Below, one piece after another: positions 19,317 to 27,979 of a stretch of 64,000 bases of DNA (positions are counted from its first letter, which is position 1; every line of letters begins with the position of its first letter). Source of the stretch: Zhongshania aliphaticivorans (GTDB taxonomy: Bacteria; Pseudomonadota; Gammaproteobacteria; Pseudomonadales; Spongiibacteraceae). Location of the stretch: positions 3,504,501 to 3,568,500 of the forward strand of contig NZ_CP014544.1 in NCBI RefSeq assembly GCF_001586255.1, written 5' to 3'. The notes below the pieces were generated by a model. The model ran no database searches, was not told where the DNA came from, and saw nothing but the letters and a program-made list of their open reading frames with translations. Position numbers and translations under genes: made by a program.

Positions 19317-19335
19317 ATAAATGCAAATCATTATC
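19317..19335 (-). promoter_or_regulatory. Fur box upstream of the siderophore receptor
   Basis: ATAAATGCAAATCATTATC matches the 19-base Fur consensus at 14 positions, including the whole AATCATTATC half. Location just upstream of a siderophore receptor makes iron-dependent repression very likely. Confidence 0.75.
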
Positions 19336-19477
19336 ATTTAGATTCGTATAAATTACCCCGAAGCACTGACGAGAACGGTCAGCGCCACTTTATTAAAACC
19401 TAGCTGGTCGCTAAGCCTCCTTCTGCGAGCTAGAATGGAGAAAAGCACTAGCCGACACGAGCACGCATTAAGAGCCT

Positions 19478-19708
19478 ATGATTAGCCAAGCTAAAAACAA
19501 ACTACTCGCCAAATACCGAACGCGGATCCGCGAGGGCGCGATCACCAACGCCAAGAAACAATTGGCGATGAAAGGCATCACGCCCGGCGAGTTAGGCGCC
19601 GACGAATTGGAGATTCTCGTACACGATGAAGAAATAAAGCTGCGGGGCAAGCTGAGGAATTACAGTCTTGCCGCGCTGATAGCCGCCCTCACCCTAGGTC
19701 ACTTTTAA
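19478..19708 (+). CDS. small protein of unknown function with C-terminal membrane segment
   Basis: The 76-residue product has a basic, helical N-terminal part (AKNKLLAKYRTRIREGAITNAKKQ), a middle part rich in Glu/Asp and a single hydrophobic C-terminal stretch (YSLAALIAALTLGHF). I recognise no family. Its stop codon overlaps the start of the next gene (TAATG), so the two are translationally coupled. First gene of a three-gene overlapping unit. Confidence 0.65.
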   Translation: MISQAKNKLLAKYRTRIREGAITNAKKQLAMKGITPGELGADELEILVHDEEIKLRGKLRNYSLAALIAALTLGHF

Positions 19709-20148
19709 TGTTGATGCCTTTATTGCGCAGCGGCGTACTGTATGTAATTTGGCGACGACATATTCGCCAGCGCGCCCTCGGTATAATCGTTACCGTGCTG
19801 GCTATTTTGGCGGTGAACTTAATTCACACTGAAGCCTTCGCATTCTTTAAAGCAACAGAACGCTTAGACCTAGCACCGCTGGCTTTTTACTTCCGCTGGC
19901 TGGGCTGGTTGTTGGCGGGAATCGGCTATTTATGGTTTGTTGAACGCAAAATTGCCAAGGCCAGCAAAGTAACTCGCGCGCAAAAAAATGGCGCGGGTAA
20001 ATCGCCACGCCAAGCAAATAAAGCTGAGACAAAGAAGCCTAAAGAGCAACACGACGGTTTTGACGCCCTGCGCAATAACACGCCCCTGCGCTCGCGAGCG
20101 GAGATTATGCTAGAACGGAAAAAACGTGAAAAATCAGACCGCACTTAA
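19708..20148 (+). CDS. membrane protein of unknown function
   Basis: The 146-residue product has two hydrophobic segments (about residues 24-42, LGIIVTVLAILAVNLI, and 58-80, APLAFYFRWLGWLLAGIGYLWFV) and a long basic, hydrophilic tail of about 65 residues. No family recognised. It overlaps the preceding gene by 1 base and the following gene by 23 bases, which points to a coupled unit and a joint role. Confidence 0.65.
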   Translation: MLMPLLRSGVLYVIWRRHIRQRALGIIVTVLAILAVNLIHTEAFAFFKATERLDLAPLAFYFRWLGWLLAGIGYLWFVERKIAKASKVTRAQKNGAGKSPRQANKAETKKPKEQHDGFDALRNNTPLRSRAEIMLERKKREKSDRT

Positions 20149-20887
20149 GAGCTTATTTACAAGCTGGGACGAGCGCGACATATGCATCTTGGCCATTCTC
20201 TGCGAGCTCGACGAAGGTGCTAGCCCTCAGGCCATTACCGAACAAATTCGTTGGCTATACAACTCCCGCACCAGACACCGCATTAAAAGCAATTTTAAGC
20301 GTGTTGTAAGGCAAGATACCGGCGAGGATATGCCTTGCCCAAGCTACGAGGTTTTATTGGCAGGCGCGGCAAGAAAGCTCGGCATCCATAAACACTGCAC
20401 ATCAATAGACGATTACGAACGTTTCATTCCTCAGGCCGTGATTGTGACCGCACTTGCGCGAATGAATCCTGTGCAACGCAACCGTTTTTTTACAGACGAA
20501 TTCAATGCCACCCCAATGTGGGAAGCGGCGGGAGTCAAAAGCCGGGAAATTGGTGGTTTGCGCACCGCAGCCAGTGTATTAGCGCTAGCCAATGCCTCAG
20601 GTTATGCGGTGTACGCTGGCGCCACCACAGCACTTGGTTTCGCGACCCACGCGGTGGGCATCACCTTACCCTATGCCGCCTATACAGGCTTATCGGCGAC
20701 CATTGCGCAACTTATTGGCCCACCGGGCTGGCTGGCACTCGCCACCTATGGTTTCTTTAAAGTAACCGGTACCGATTGGAATAAATTAATGCCAGTGCTG
20801 CTAACCATTATCGCCACCAAACACCGTCATGAGATTTTGGCACGCGAATCATCATTAAACAGCAAGAACATGAAATTAGAGAATTGA
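20126..20887 (+). CDS. unknown protein with YaaW-like C-terminal hydrophobic region
   Basis: The 253-residue product has a soluble N-terminal half (about 150 residues) and a hydrophobic C-terminal half with Gly/Ala-rich segments ending in LIGPPGWLALATYGFFKVTGTDWNKLMPVLLTIIA. That ending recalls the YaaW/UPF0174 group, but similarity is judged from memory and is weak over the rest. It overlaps the end of the preceding gene by 23 bases. A diverged copy of its last part lies at 24553-24648, and the copied tail also keeps the DWNKLMPVLLTIIA phrase, suggesting that this region is functionally constrained. Confidence 0.6.
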   Translation: MKNQTALKSLFTSWDERDICILAILCELDEGASPQAITEQIRWLYNSRTRHRIKSNFKRVVRQDTGEDMPCPSYEVLLAGAARKLGIHKHCTSIDDYERFIPQAVIVTALARMNPVQRNRFFTDEFNATPMWEAAGVKSREIGGLRTAASVLALANASGYAVYAGATTALGFATHAVGITLPYAAYTGLSATIAQLIGPPGWLALATYGFFKVTGTDWNKLMPVLLTIIATKHRHEILARESSLNSKNMKLEN

Positions 20888-21023
20888 GTTTATTTACTTT
20901 AAGCGTAAATAGTTAAACATCATTTTCTGCAGTCGTTTGTGGAAAAGGCGCTAAACGCAGACAACAGTAAGTATCTTTTCATAACGCGCTTTAGCCCTTC
21001 CCTGGCCTAAAGCGGCAGTCAAT

Positions 21024-21755
21024 TTATCGAGTAGTGAGCGCGGCGTCGCCCTGCAGGGCCTCGCTACAAGCCATTTCATTTAGCAGATACAGTTCCACTG
21101 CAGCTGCTTTAGCACCGCTCGAATAACTGTTCGTTTCTATGTGAGTAGCAAACAGAACGTCGCCCGACTTCGAACTAGTAAACGCGATCTCCTCAACCCC
21201 TTCATCAGCACCACGATTGCGCTGCGTCACAATGGAAGAGTTTGTTTGCGACCATGTAATATTGTGGTCAGTGTATTCGGTATTGATTAAGTCGCCCGAA
21301 GCACCCTCATCACCGGTCTCAAGAAAATATTGGCTAACAGTATCACGACGGACCGAAATACGGGCAGTTTGATTATCGGCATCAAAAAAGAGGTATCCGC
21401 TCTTAACTTGCAAGCCATTAACATAGCCCTTACCAGAATTATAAGGTTTATCAGGATTAGCGCTGTTTTCGCGCGCCAATTCAGTTTCATAGCTGGTAAC
21501 ACTATAACAACGACCTGCGACTGATTGATTTGGGGCGTATTCTTCGATTGCCACAATGCGGTCAGAAAGCACAGCTACCGTGCTAGCAATAGCATTAATA
21601 CCGTTTTTAAGTACCGTGAAATTTTGATTCACTTCGGCTGCTTTGGCAGGTGTATTAGCCGAGAAAGTGTTCAAAGAAGCGTCTTCAAGCTGGGCAAACG
21701 CGCTCATTGAAATTGACGCTACAGCTAGTGATAAAGCCATTTTTTTCATAGTCAT
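21024..21755 (-). CDS. secreted protein of unknown function
   Basis: The 243-residue product has a clear signal peptide (MKKMALSLAVASISMSAFA). It continues with LNTFSANTPAKAAEVNQNFTVLKNGI, a phrase seen at the N-terminus of many exported or tail-fibre-like proteins, where it forms a short trimerising or coiled segment. The remaining 180 residues are beta-rich and not recognised. AAGGA lies 7 bases before the ATG. The gene starts 42 bases after the stop of the TSP3 lipoprotein gene, in the same direction, so the two are probably one operon and may be partners at the cell surface. Confidence 0.65.
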   Translation of the reverse strand: MTMKKMALSLAVASISMSAFAQLEDASLNTFSANTPAKAAEVNQNFTVLKNGINAIASTVAVLSDRIVAIEEYAPNQSVAGRCYSVTSYETELARENSANPDKPYNSGKGYVNGLQVKSGYLFFDADNQTARISVRRDTVSQYFLETGDEGASGDLINTEYTDHNITWSQTNSSIVTQRNRGADEGVEEIAFTSSKSGDVLFATHIETNSYSSGAKAAAVELYLLNEMACSEALQGDAALTTR

Positions 21756-21797
21756 AAATAATTCCTTTAATAAATTTTTTGTTTTTCTGGGAAACCA

Positions 21798-23417
21798 TTA
21801 CTGCCAATCGGCTTGATCCCAATTAAATCCATCCCACACGGCAATTGTAGAATCGCTTGAATCGTCGCAGGCATCACCGATATTATCGTTGTCAGAATCT
21901 AACTGGTCTTCGTTAGGCGTTAACGGACAGTTATCTAATTCATTTGCAACACCGTCTCCGTCACGATCTGTATCTGCGCCGTCTCCAGTTCCGTCGTTAT
22001 CGGTATCGACTGACTCAGTTGCATCAAGTGGAAATGCATCTTCCTCGTCAATAACACCATCGTTGTCATCATCAGGGTCAGCGTTATTGCCAATACCGTC
22101 GCTATCGCTATCTAGAGATTCCGCTGGATTTAACGGGAAGGCATCTTGATCGTCCGCAACACCATCTCCGTCGTCGTCAGAGTCGGCATTATTGCCAGTG
22201 CCGTCGAGATCAGTATCTACAGACTCATTTTCTTCTTCTGGAAAAGCATCGGCGTCGTTATTAACACCATCACCGTCAATATCTTCATCGCAAATATCGC
22301 CCTTACCATCGCCGTCTAGATCTGCCTGTTGCGAATTAGCAAGCGCCGGGCAATTGTCCTGACTGTCGTCGACACCATCGTCATCAGAGTCTGGCACGGT
22401 ACGTGCGGCGACTGGCTCTGATTTAGCCTCACCACTTTCAAGTGCAGCAGTATCAGTACCAGCACCTGTGCGATTCTTTTCGCTAACAAGAACACTCGCT
22501 ATCTCGGTCACCTTAATGTTGGTCCCGGGAATAACCAGTGTAGAGGGGTCAACGGTAACTAAATCAACGACATTATTAACGTCACTAAACGCCGCGATGA
22601 CATTACCTTTGGACAAACCATCAATACTGCCATCCGCTAAATCGTCAGCGAGCGCAGCTAACATAGCTTCGCTATCTACGGTATTTGCTGCATTATTTTG
22701 CGTAGCGCTATCAGCAAGACTCTTAGCAACAGCGCTAACCGCTTCAATTGCCGTTCGATATTGCGCCGCCAACACCTGCTTCTCGACGCTATTCACACTA
22801 TTATTAATTAGCGGTGCCGTTGAGTTAAGTGACACCGATGCACTCATACCAAAACCGAGCGCACTTGCAGTTTGGCGAGAAGCGACAGAAAAGGCCGAAA
22901 GAAACTCCTCTTCGCTCAACTGGCCATCTGCATTCCCGTTATAAACAGGCGTTGCTAAATCACCATTCTGTGCGGCCAAACGATAGGCGATAGTGGTTAA
23001 TGGCGAGAGATAAACGTCATCTAAACTAGCATCACTGACATTAATCACCGTCAACAAGCGCTTAATAATTGGCACTGTTCCGGTGGAAATATCAACGGTG
23101 TATTCGTCAGCCGATATCTCAAGTATCACCGCTCCACGGTGGCTAGCAGGAATACTCAGATCGGTTATGGCCGCACTATCATTTGTTGATCCGGAGCCCA
23201 ACAGGGCACCCAATAAATCTATGCTATTTGCATCAAATGCGTAGGCATTAATACTCGCGTTCGCTAGAGGCCCCTTTACACCCGCGCCACCAATACTCGC
23301 TGCGGAACTCGCTGACGATCCACCGCCACCTCCACCACCGCAAGCACTTACTGCTGCAGAAATAAGGGCAATAGCAAACCCTTTCGCTCTAAAAAGAGCG
23401 AGTTGTTGTCGTAACAT
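21798..23417 (-). CDS. lipoprotein with C-terminal TSP3 calcium-binding repeats
   Basis: The 539-residue lipoprotein has lipobox VSAC followed by seven Gly residues and a Ser/Ala linker. Residues about 40-330 form a soluble domain (GVKGPLANASINAYAF, LSPLTTIAYRLA) of the kind found in many large marine lipoproteins, often with carbohydrate or surface roles. Residues about 335-520 are Asp-rich TSP3-like repeats (DSDDDGVDDSQDNCPALANSQQ and so on). The C-terminus is WDGFNWDQADWQ, a Trp/Asp-rich ending that could be a recognition tag. Same Ca-repeat class as the amidase at 536-4096 but with no enzyme domain. Confidence 0.75.
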   Translation of the reverse strand: MLRQQLALFRAKGFAIALISAAVSACGGGGGGGSSASSAASIGGAGVKGPLANASINAYAFDANSIDLLGALLGSGSTNDSAAITDLSIPASHRGAVILEISADEYTVDISTGTVPIIKRLLTVINVSDASLDDVYLSPLTTIAYRLAAQNGDLATPVYNGNADGQLSEEEFLSAFSVASRQTASALGFGMSASVSLNSTAPLINNSVNSVEKQVLAAQYRTAIEAVSAVAKSLADSATQNNAANTVDSEAMLAALADDLADGSIDGLSKGNVIAAFSDVNNVVDLVTVDPSTLVIPGTNIKVTEIASVLVSEKNRTGAGTDTAALESGEAKSEPVAARTVPDSDDDGVDDSQDNCPALANSQQADLDGDGKGDICDEDIDGDGVNNDADAFPEEENESVDTDLDGTGNNADSDDDGDGVADDQDAFPLNPAESLDSDSDGIGNNADPDDDNDGVIDEEDAFPLDATESVDTDNDGTGDGADTDRDGDGVANELDNCPLTPNEDQLDSDNDNIGDACDDSSDSTIAVWDGFNWDQADWQ

Positions 23418-23950
23418 GAAACCCCCAATTAAGGTATGGCGTTAATTAGTTAGTACGATTTGATTGACAGCAACACTAAACACAGCAGTAGAAAATAGAA
23501 AATTTCGCTGACTGCGACAGCTATTACTTGCTTTTAATTATGTATTTCGCTAATGCACTCCATGGCAGAAATGTTCCCTAGACCGCATTTAATAGCTAAG
23601 CAAAAAAATTTACAAGTAAGTTTTTTTATCAATCCTGTTCAAAAATCGCACAACCGCAAGCTAGCCGACGTAAATACTGGGGACCGCAACAAAAAATAAT
23701 TTTCGAAATATCGAAATTCGCTAAGCCACTGATAAAATGAGGCTTCTAAGTATGCTTTTGGATCCGATATATTTATTAACACGCGGCATATGCTGCAAGT
23801 CTTGCGTAAAATATTGCGCAAGATGCTGAAAGGAATATCACCGCGCCAGACACCAATGCGCGATGATCTATAAAGACAAACCAGCCACCCACACGCAAAG
23901 ACAGCGCGCCCCGCCAGGAATACTCAAACATTTTTAGGACTAGCATCGGG
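23418..23950. other. gene-free stretch upstream of the TSP3 lipoprotein
   Basis: AT-rich DNA without a supported gene. It must hold the promoter of the minus-strand lipoprotein gene. It borders the mosaic of broken genes that starts at 23951. Confidence 0.4.
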
Positions 23951-24164
23951 ATTAGCCAATGACAATAACACTGTATCTTTAGACTATATTGGGCTGCTAC
24001 CGAAAATCACAAAGGCCACGTTAAATATAGCGCAGCGTGTATTTTTAGGCCCCAAAGAAAGCTTAGCTTTAATTTATCGCCGCAACCCGCTCCAAAACAC
24101 CCCGCAGCCATTGCTGGGCAGGGTCATGATCCAAGCGTGGATGCCAAGCGGCAATTCGTGCTAA
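23951..24164. repeat. diverged copy of the lon-upstream/LysR-tail region
   Basis: Two blocks match 27831-28066 in order and orientation. 23951-24000 agrees with 27831-27880 at 44 of 50 bases, and 24067-24155 agrees with 27978-28066 at 69 of 89 bases by my count, with an indel of about 31 bases between the blocks. The original region lies between lon and the LysR gene and includes the LysR C-terminus. Confidence 0.85.
24069..24164 (-). pseudogene. C-terminal tail of a LysR regulator (broken copy)
   Basis: The minus strand encodes IAAWHPRLDHDPAQQWLRGVL then ERVAAIN and a stop, against IAAWHPRVDHDPAHQWLRGIL and GRVAAES in the intact LysR gene at 27980-28882. Only about 30 residues remain; the upstream part of the gene is missing and is replaced by TonB-receptor sequence. 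Confidence 0.8.
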
Positions 24165-24175
24165 CGCGTCGCCGA

Positions 24176-24556
24176 CGGCCGATGCCGAGTACGATATCTC
24201 CGACGCCTGACTACTCAGTGGCGCAGTGCGCTACAACAATTACGATGATTTCGGCGGAACCGCATACTTCAAGCTGGCCAGCAGTTTTCGGGCAACCGAC
24301 AGGGTGAGCTTGCGAGGTGCCGCAAGTACTGGTTTCCGAGCTCCGTCTATGCAGCAGCAGTACTTTCAATAATATTAGCACCCAGTTTGTAACCGACGGT
24401 TCAGGAGGCCTAACCGCGCAGGAGCGGGGCACTTTCCGCTATGACAGCACCGTTGCCAAGGCCATTGGCATTCCAAAGCTGAAAGAAGAAGAGTCGGTTA
24501 ACCTGAGCTATGGGGTGGTACTGGAGCCAGTCGACGCCTTAAGCATCTCAAAATGA
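24176..24556 (+). pseudogene. internal fragment of a TonB-dependent receptor (broken copy)
   Basis: This matches about 14587-14965 of the intact receptor (ASSFRATDRVSFRGAASTGFRAPSMQQQYF, then NNISTQFV, GGLTAQERGTFR, STVAKAIGIP and KLKEEESVNLS). It has an in-frame stop early on (after YDISDA), a one-base insertion in the TACTTTCAATAAT region that shifts frame, and no start or barrel end. It joins directly to the tail of another gene at 24553. Nucleotide identity looks to be about four fifths by eye. Confidence 0.88.
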
Positions 24557-24648
24557 CGGACACCGACTGGAATAAATTAATGCCCGTCTTATTAACAATA
24601 ATCGCCGCCAAGAGCCGGTATGAGATTTTAAGCGACCACCAAACCTAA
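24553..24648 (+). pseudogene. C-terminal fragment of the 20126-20887 gene (broken copy)
   Basis: A 31-codon frame encodes TDWNKLMPVLLTIIAAKSRY and ends shortly after; the intact gene reads TDWNKLMPVLLTIIATKHRH. 24562-24629 agrees with 20771-20838 at 54 of 68 bases without gaps. The ATG at 24553 is fortuitous and overlaps the stop of the receptor fragment. Confidence 0.85.
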
Positions 24649-24712
24649 AAAACAGAGGGAAGTCAAAAGCGAAATCAGAGAAGGACGTACTACGCACCAG
24701 ACAAATGGCGCC

Positions 24713-25318
24713 TTAACATTCTTTAGGGCTAAGCACCGCACACGCCTGCAAGCCAGTGTTATGCCTTGGCCGCAGCAAATGCCCAGCCTCTTCTGGCGAA
24801 GCCGTTAACCATTGATCAATATGCTCTATGTCAATTAACAACGGGGTGCGCGGGTGAACCCAGTCAATATCCCTTGCCGCAGCAGTGGTAATGATCGTAA
24901 AGGTCTCAAGCTGTATTTCTGCCTGTTGCCACGTCTCCCATAGTCCACCAAATAAAATCCCTTCGCCGTCATCTCTAGCTAATCGGTGACATTGCTTTTT
25001 GCCATCTAATACCGGCCATTCAAAATAGGCCGAGGCGGGAATAATACAACGCTGCGATCGACGCCAGGCATCACGAAAAGTGGGCTTCTCAGTGAGTGTT
25101 TCAGCACGGGCATTAAATGTGGCGAACTTTAGCTTTGGCTCCTTTGACCAACGGGGAAGCAGCGACCACTTGCGCAGCGCATGGCCCTGCGCATCAAGGG
25201 TCGCAGCCAAATCAGTGGGACGGATATTTTTTCTGTCGATATCATTAGCTGGCCAATCAGCCAATATCGCGGCCCATTTATGCATCGCTATACCATGCTG
25301 TTCAAATGCGCCGCACAT
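24713..25318 (-). CDS. yedK: SRAP domain protein (YedK/HMCES family), abasic-site shield
   Basis: The 201-residue protein has the catalytic Cys2 directly after Met (MCGAF), N69 in FNARAE, E100 in YFEW and H155 in DWVHPRTP. The known family forms a covalent thiazolidine bond between Cys2 and an abasic site in single-stranded DNA, protecting it during replication. Residue spacing matches E. coli YedK (C2, N75, E105, H160). It is 20 residues shorter than that protein. It is transcribed in the same direction as lon, 90 bases downstream of the lon stop codon. Confidence 0.92.
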   Translation of the reverse strand: MCGAFEQHGIAMHKWAAILADWPANDIDRKNIRPTDLAATLDAQGHALRKWSLLPRWSKEPKLKFATFNARAETLTEKPTFRDAWRRSQRCIIPASAYFEWPVLDGKKQCHRLARDDGEGILFGGLWETWQQAEIQLETFTIITTAAARDIDWVHPRTPLLIDIEHIDQWLTASPEEAGHLLRPRHNTGLQACAVLSPKEC

Positions 25319-25408
25319 TCATTCACCTAGTCTTGCAATTAGATAGCGATATGAGTTGATGACCTAACTCACCCCCGTTGACGGAGATCACGTTAGGTCG
25401 AGTTAAGC

Positions 25409-27817
25409 TTAATTAAACAACACCTCACGGACATCATCAAAGTGCTCAGCAAAATAAACATCAACACCACTGCGCACATATGCCGGCAGCTCGTCGTAGT
25501 CACGACGATTGCCCTCCGGAAGTATGATTTTTTTGATACCAATACGTTTTGCCGCAATTAACTTTTCGCGAATCCCCCCCACCGGCAGCACTTGACCAGT
25601 CAAGGTCAATTCACCGGTCATAGCAAAACCCGGTTTTGGCGCTTTATTTAGCGCTAGCGATAGCAGTGCGGAAGCCATAGTGACACCCGCGCTCGGGCCA
25701 TCCTTGGGTGTCGCGCCCTCTGGCACATGAAGGTGAATCATTGACTCATTAAAAAATTTGGGGTCAGCGCCGAAACGCTCCAGATTAGACATAATATGAC
25801 CGTAGGCAATTGTCGCCGACTCCTTCATCACGTCACCGAGCTGCCCCGTAAGCTGAAAGCTGCGACTCAAGGTATGGATGCGCGAGCACTCGACTGCTAG
25901 CGTTGCCCCGCCCATTGCGGTCCAAGCAAGGCCTGTCATTACACCAACGCCGCGCTGCCGCTTTTCTTTTTTGAAAATGGGTTTACCAAGTAATTTTTCA
26001 ACGTCGTCGCGCCCAATGCTCAGTTTCTTAACGCCGTCTTCCAGCAAACTCACTGCGGCCTTGCGCACAATGCGGCCAAGCTGCTTTTCTAAGCCTCGCA
26101 CTCCGGCTTCACGGGCGTAGCCATCAATGACATGGCGCAGTGCCGCAGCATTAATACTGAGCTGCTGCTTGCCTATGCCGTTGCGCTGCAGCAATCGTGG
26201 CCACAGATGTTTTTTGGCAATCGCTAATTTTTCCTCTCCCAAATAACCGGCAAGCCGAATCACTTCCATCCGATCTAACAAAGGACCGGGAATACTATCG
26301 AGCTGGTTGGCGGTACAAACGAACAATACTTTGGAGAGGTCAAAACGCAGATCAAGGTAGTGGTCAAGAAATTCGCTATTCTGCTCAGGGTCCAACACCT
26401 CCAACATGGCCGACGCTGGATCACCTTGAAACGAGGTACCGAGCTTGTCGATCTCGTCGAGCATAATAACGGGATTTGCGGTTTCAACGTCTTTTAATGC
26501 TTGCACCAGTTTACCCGGCATAGCGCCAATATAGGTGCGCCGATGCCCTTTGATCTCCGCTTCGTCGCGCATTCCGCCAAGGCTGAAGCGATAAAATTTA
26601 CGCCCCAAGGCGTCGGCAATAGAACGGCCTATGGAGGTTTTGCCCACCCCCGGCGGCCCAACTAACAACACAATAGAGCCAGCCACACTGCCTTTAAATT
26701 TACCCACAGCGAGAAATTCAATAATGCGGTCTTTCACATCATCGAGCCCGTGGTGATGCTCTGCTAAGACTTTGCGGGCGTGTTTGAGGTCAAGACGGTC
26801 GGACGAGTATACCCCCCACGGCAATTGGCTAAGCCAGTCTAAATAATTACGGGTTACGGCGTATTCTGGGGAGCCGCTCTCGAGCACTTCTAACTTATTA
26901 ATTTCGTCATCAACGCGTTTTTGTGCCGCTGCGGGTAATGTCTTGCCCTTTAAATTTTTGCGGAACTGATCTGCGTCTGCAGACCGATCATCCTTAGAGA
27001 TACCGAGCTCCCGCTGAATGACCTTAAGCTGCTCCTTCAAAAAGAACTTGCGCTGACTGTCGGTAATACTTTCGTTTACTTGCTTGCTAATACGGCCCTG
27101 CAGCTGCGCAACTTCACGCTCTTTGGCCAGCAACTGCAGCACCTTTTCCATACGACCTAGCAGCGGTATGGTCTCCATAATTTCTTGAAGATCGTCGCCG
27201 CTAGCACTGCTGGTAATTGCCGCCGCAAAATCCACGAGGAGCGAAGGTTCATTGGGGCTAAAGCGGCTGAGGTACTGTTTCAATTCTTCGCTGTACAGCG
27301 GGTTGATTGCCAGTAGGTCTTTTATTGCCTTGATAATGGCCATGGCGTAGGCCTTAACTTCATCGGTATCGCGCTCGCCAATATTGTCTGGGTAGTCGAC
27401 CTCAACTAAAAATGGTGGCTTATTACTCAGCCACCGCCGAATGCGAAAACGCTTCACACCTTGCACCACGATCTGCGCGGTACCTTTCTCTTGGTGAATC
27501 TGATGAATTCGGGCCGCACAACCTACTGTCGGGAGCTTATCTGGTCGCCACTCATTAGCGTCGTCAAGCTCGCCGCAGTACAGCAGGCCCAGAGCTTGCT
27601 GCTGCTTATCAGTGACGCGCTTTACGGTCTCTCCCCACAAAACAATATCTAATAAAATTGGTTGTACTTGCGCAGGAAAAAAGGGGCGTTTTAGGGCAGG
27701 AAGCAGGTATAAGGTAGAGGGCATGACACTGTCGGGAATCACCAAGCCGGTGCCGCGCTCATCGCCGCTCATCATTTCACCATCTAGTACGTTCTCATGA
27801 TTCTTCTCTTCAGACAT
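25409..27817 (-). CDS. lon: ATP-dependent Lon protease
   Basis: This cytoplasmic AAA+ serine protease of 802 residues has an N-terminal LON substrate-binding domain (about residues 25-220), a coiled-coil region, Walker A GPPGVGKTS with K393, Walker B VIMLDEIDK, and a protease domain with catalytic S709 (KDGPSAG) and K752 (REKLIAAKR), spaced 43 residues as in E. coli. I use the ATG at 27817 because GGGA lies 8 bases upstream; a start at 27898 would add 27 residues not typical of Lon. There is no clpX or hupB beside it, so this may be a second Lon of the genome. Confidence 0.92.
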   Translation of the reverse strand: MSEEKNHENVLDGEMMSGDERGTGLVIPDSVMPSTLYLLPALKRPFFPAQVQPILLDIVLWGETVKRVTDKQQQALGLLYCGELDDANEWRPDKLPTVGCAARIHQIHQEKGTAQIVVQGVKRFRIRRWLSNKPPFLVEVDYPDNIGERDTDEVKAYAMAIIKAIKDLLAINPLYSEELKQYLSRFSPNEPSLLVDFAAAITSSASGDDLQEIMETIPLLGRMEKVLQLLAKEREVAQLQGRISKQVNESITDSQRKFFLKEQLKVIQRELGISKDDRSADADQFRKNLKGKTLPAAAQKRVDDEINKLEVLESGSPEYAVTRNYLDWLSQLPWGVYSSDRLDLKHARKVLAEHHHGLDDVKDRIIEFLAVGKFKGSVAGSIVLLVGPPGVGKTSIGRSIADALGRKFYRFSLGGMRDEAEIKGHRRTYIGAMPGKLVQALKDVETANPVIMLDEIDKLGTSFQGDPASAMLEVLDPEQNSEFLDHYLDLRFDLSKVLFVCTANQLDSIPGPLLDRMEVIRLAGYLGEEKLAIAKKHLWPRLLQRNGIGKQQLSINAAALRHVIDGYAREAGVRGLEKQLGRIVRKAAVSLLEDGVKKLSIGRDDVEKLLGKPIFKKEKRQRGVGVMTGLAWTAMGGATLAVECSRIHTLSRSFQLTGQLGDVMKESATIAYGHIMSNLERFGADPKFFNESMIHLHVPEGATPKDGPSAGVTMASALLSLALNKAPKPGFAMTGELTLTGQVLPVGGIREKLIAAKRIGIKKIILPEGNRRDYDELPAYVRSGVDVYFAEHFDDVREVLFN

Positions 27818-27979
27818 CAGACTGTTCCCAATTAGCCAATGACAATAACGCTGTATCTTTAAAAGATATTGGGCTGCTCTGCAAAAACTCAAGAGCATTT
27901 ACCAGCACTGGCGTAACCCCCAAAAACCTACAATGAATCTAGCGCAAGGGCCACATTTCGGTTTTTTTGATGACTCGCT

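Noticed and set aside
21889-22149. Plus-strand Ser/Pro-rich frame
   Set aside because: Antisense shadow of the TSP3 repeats of the lipoprotein gene on the minus strand.
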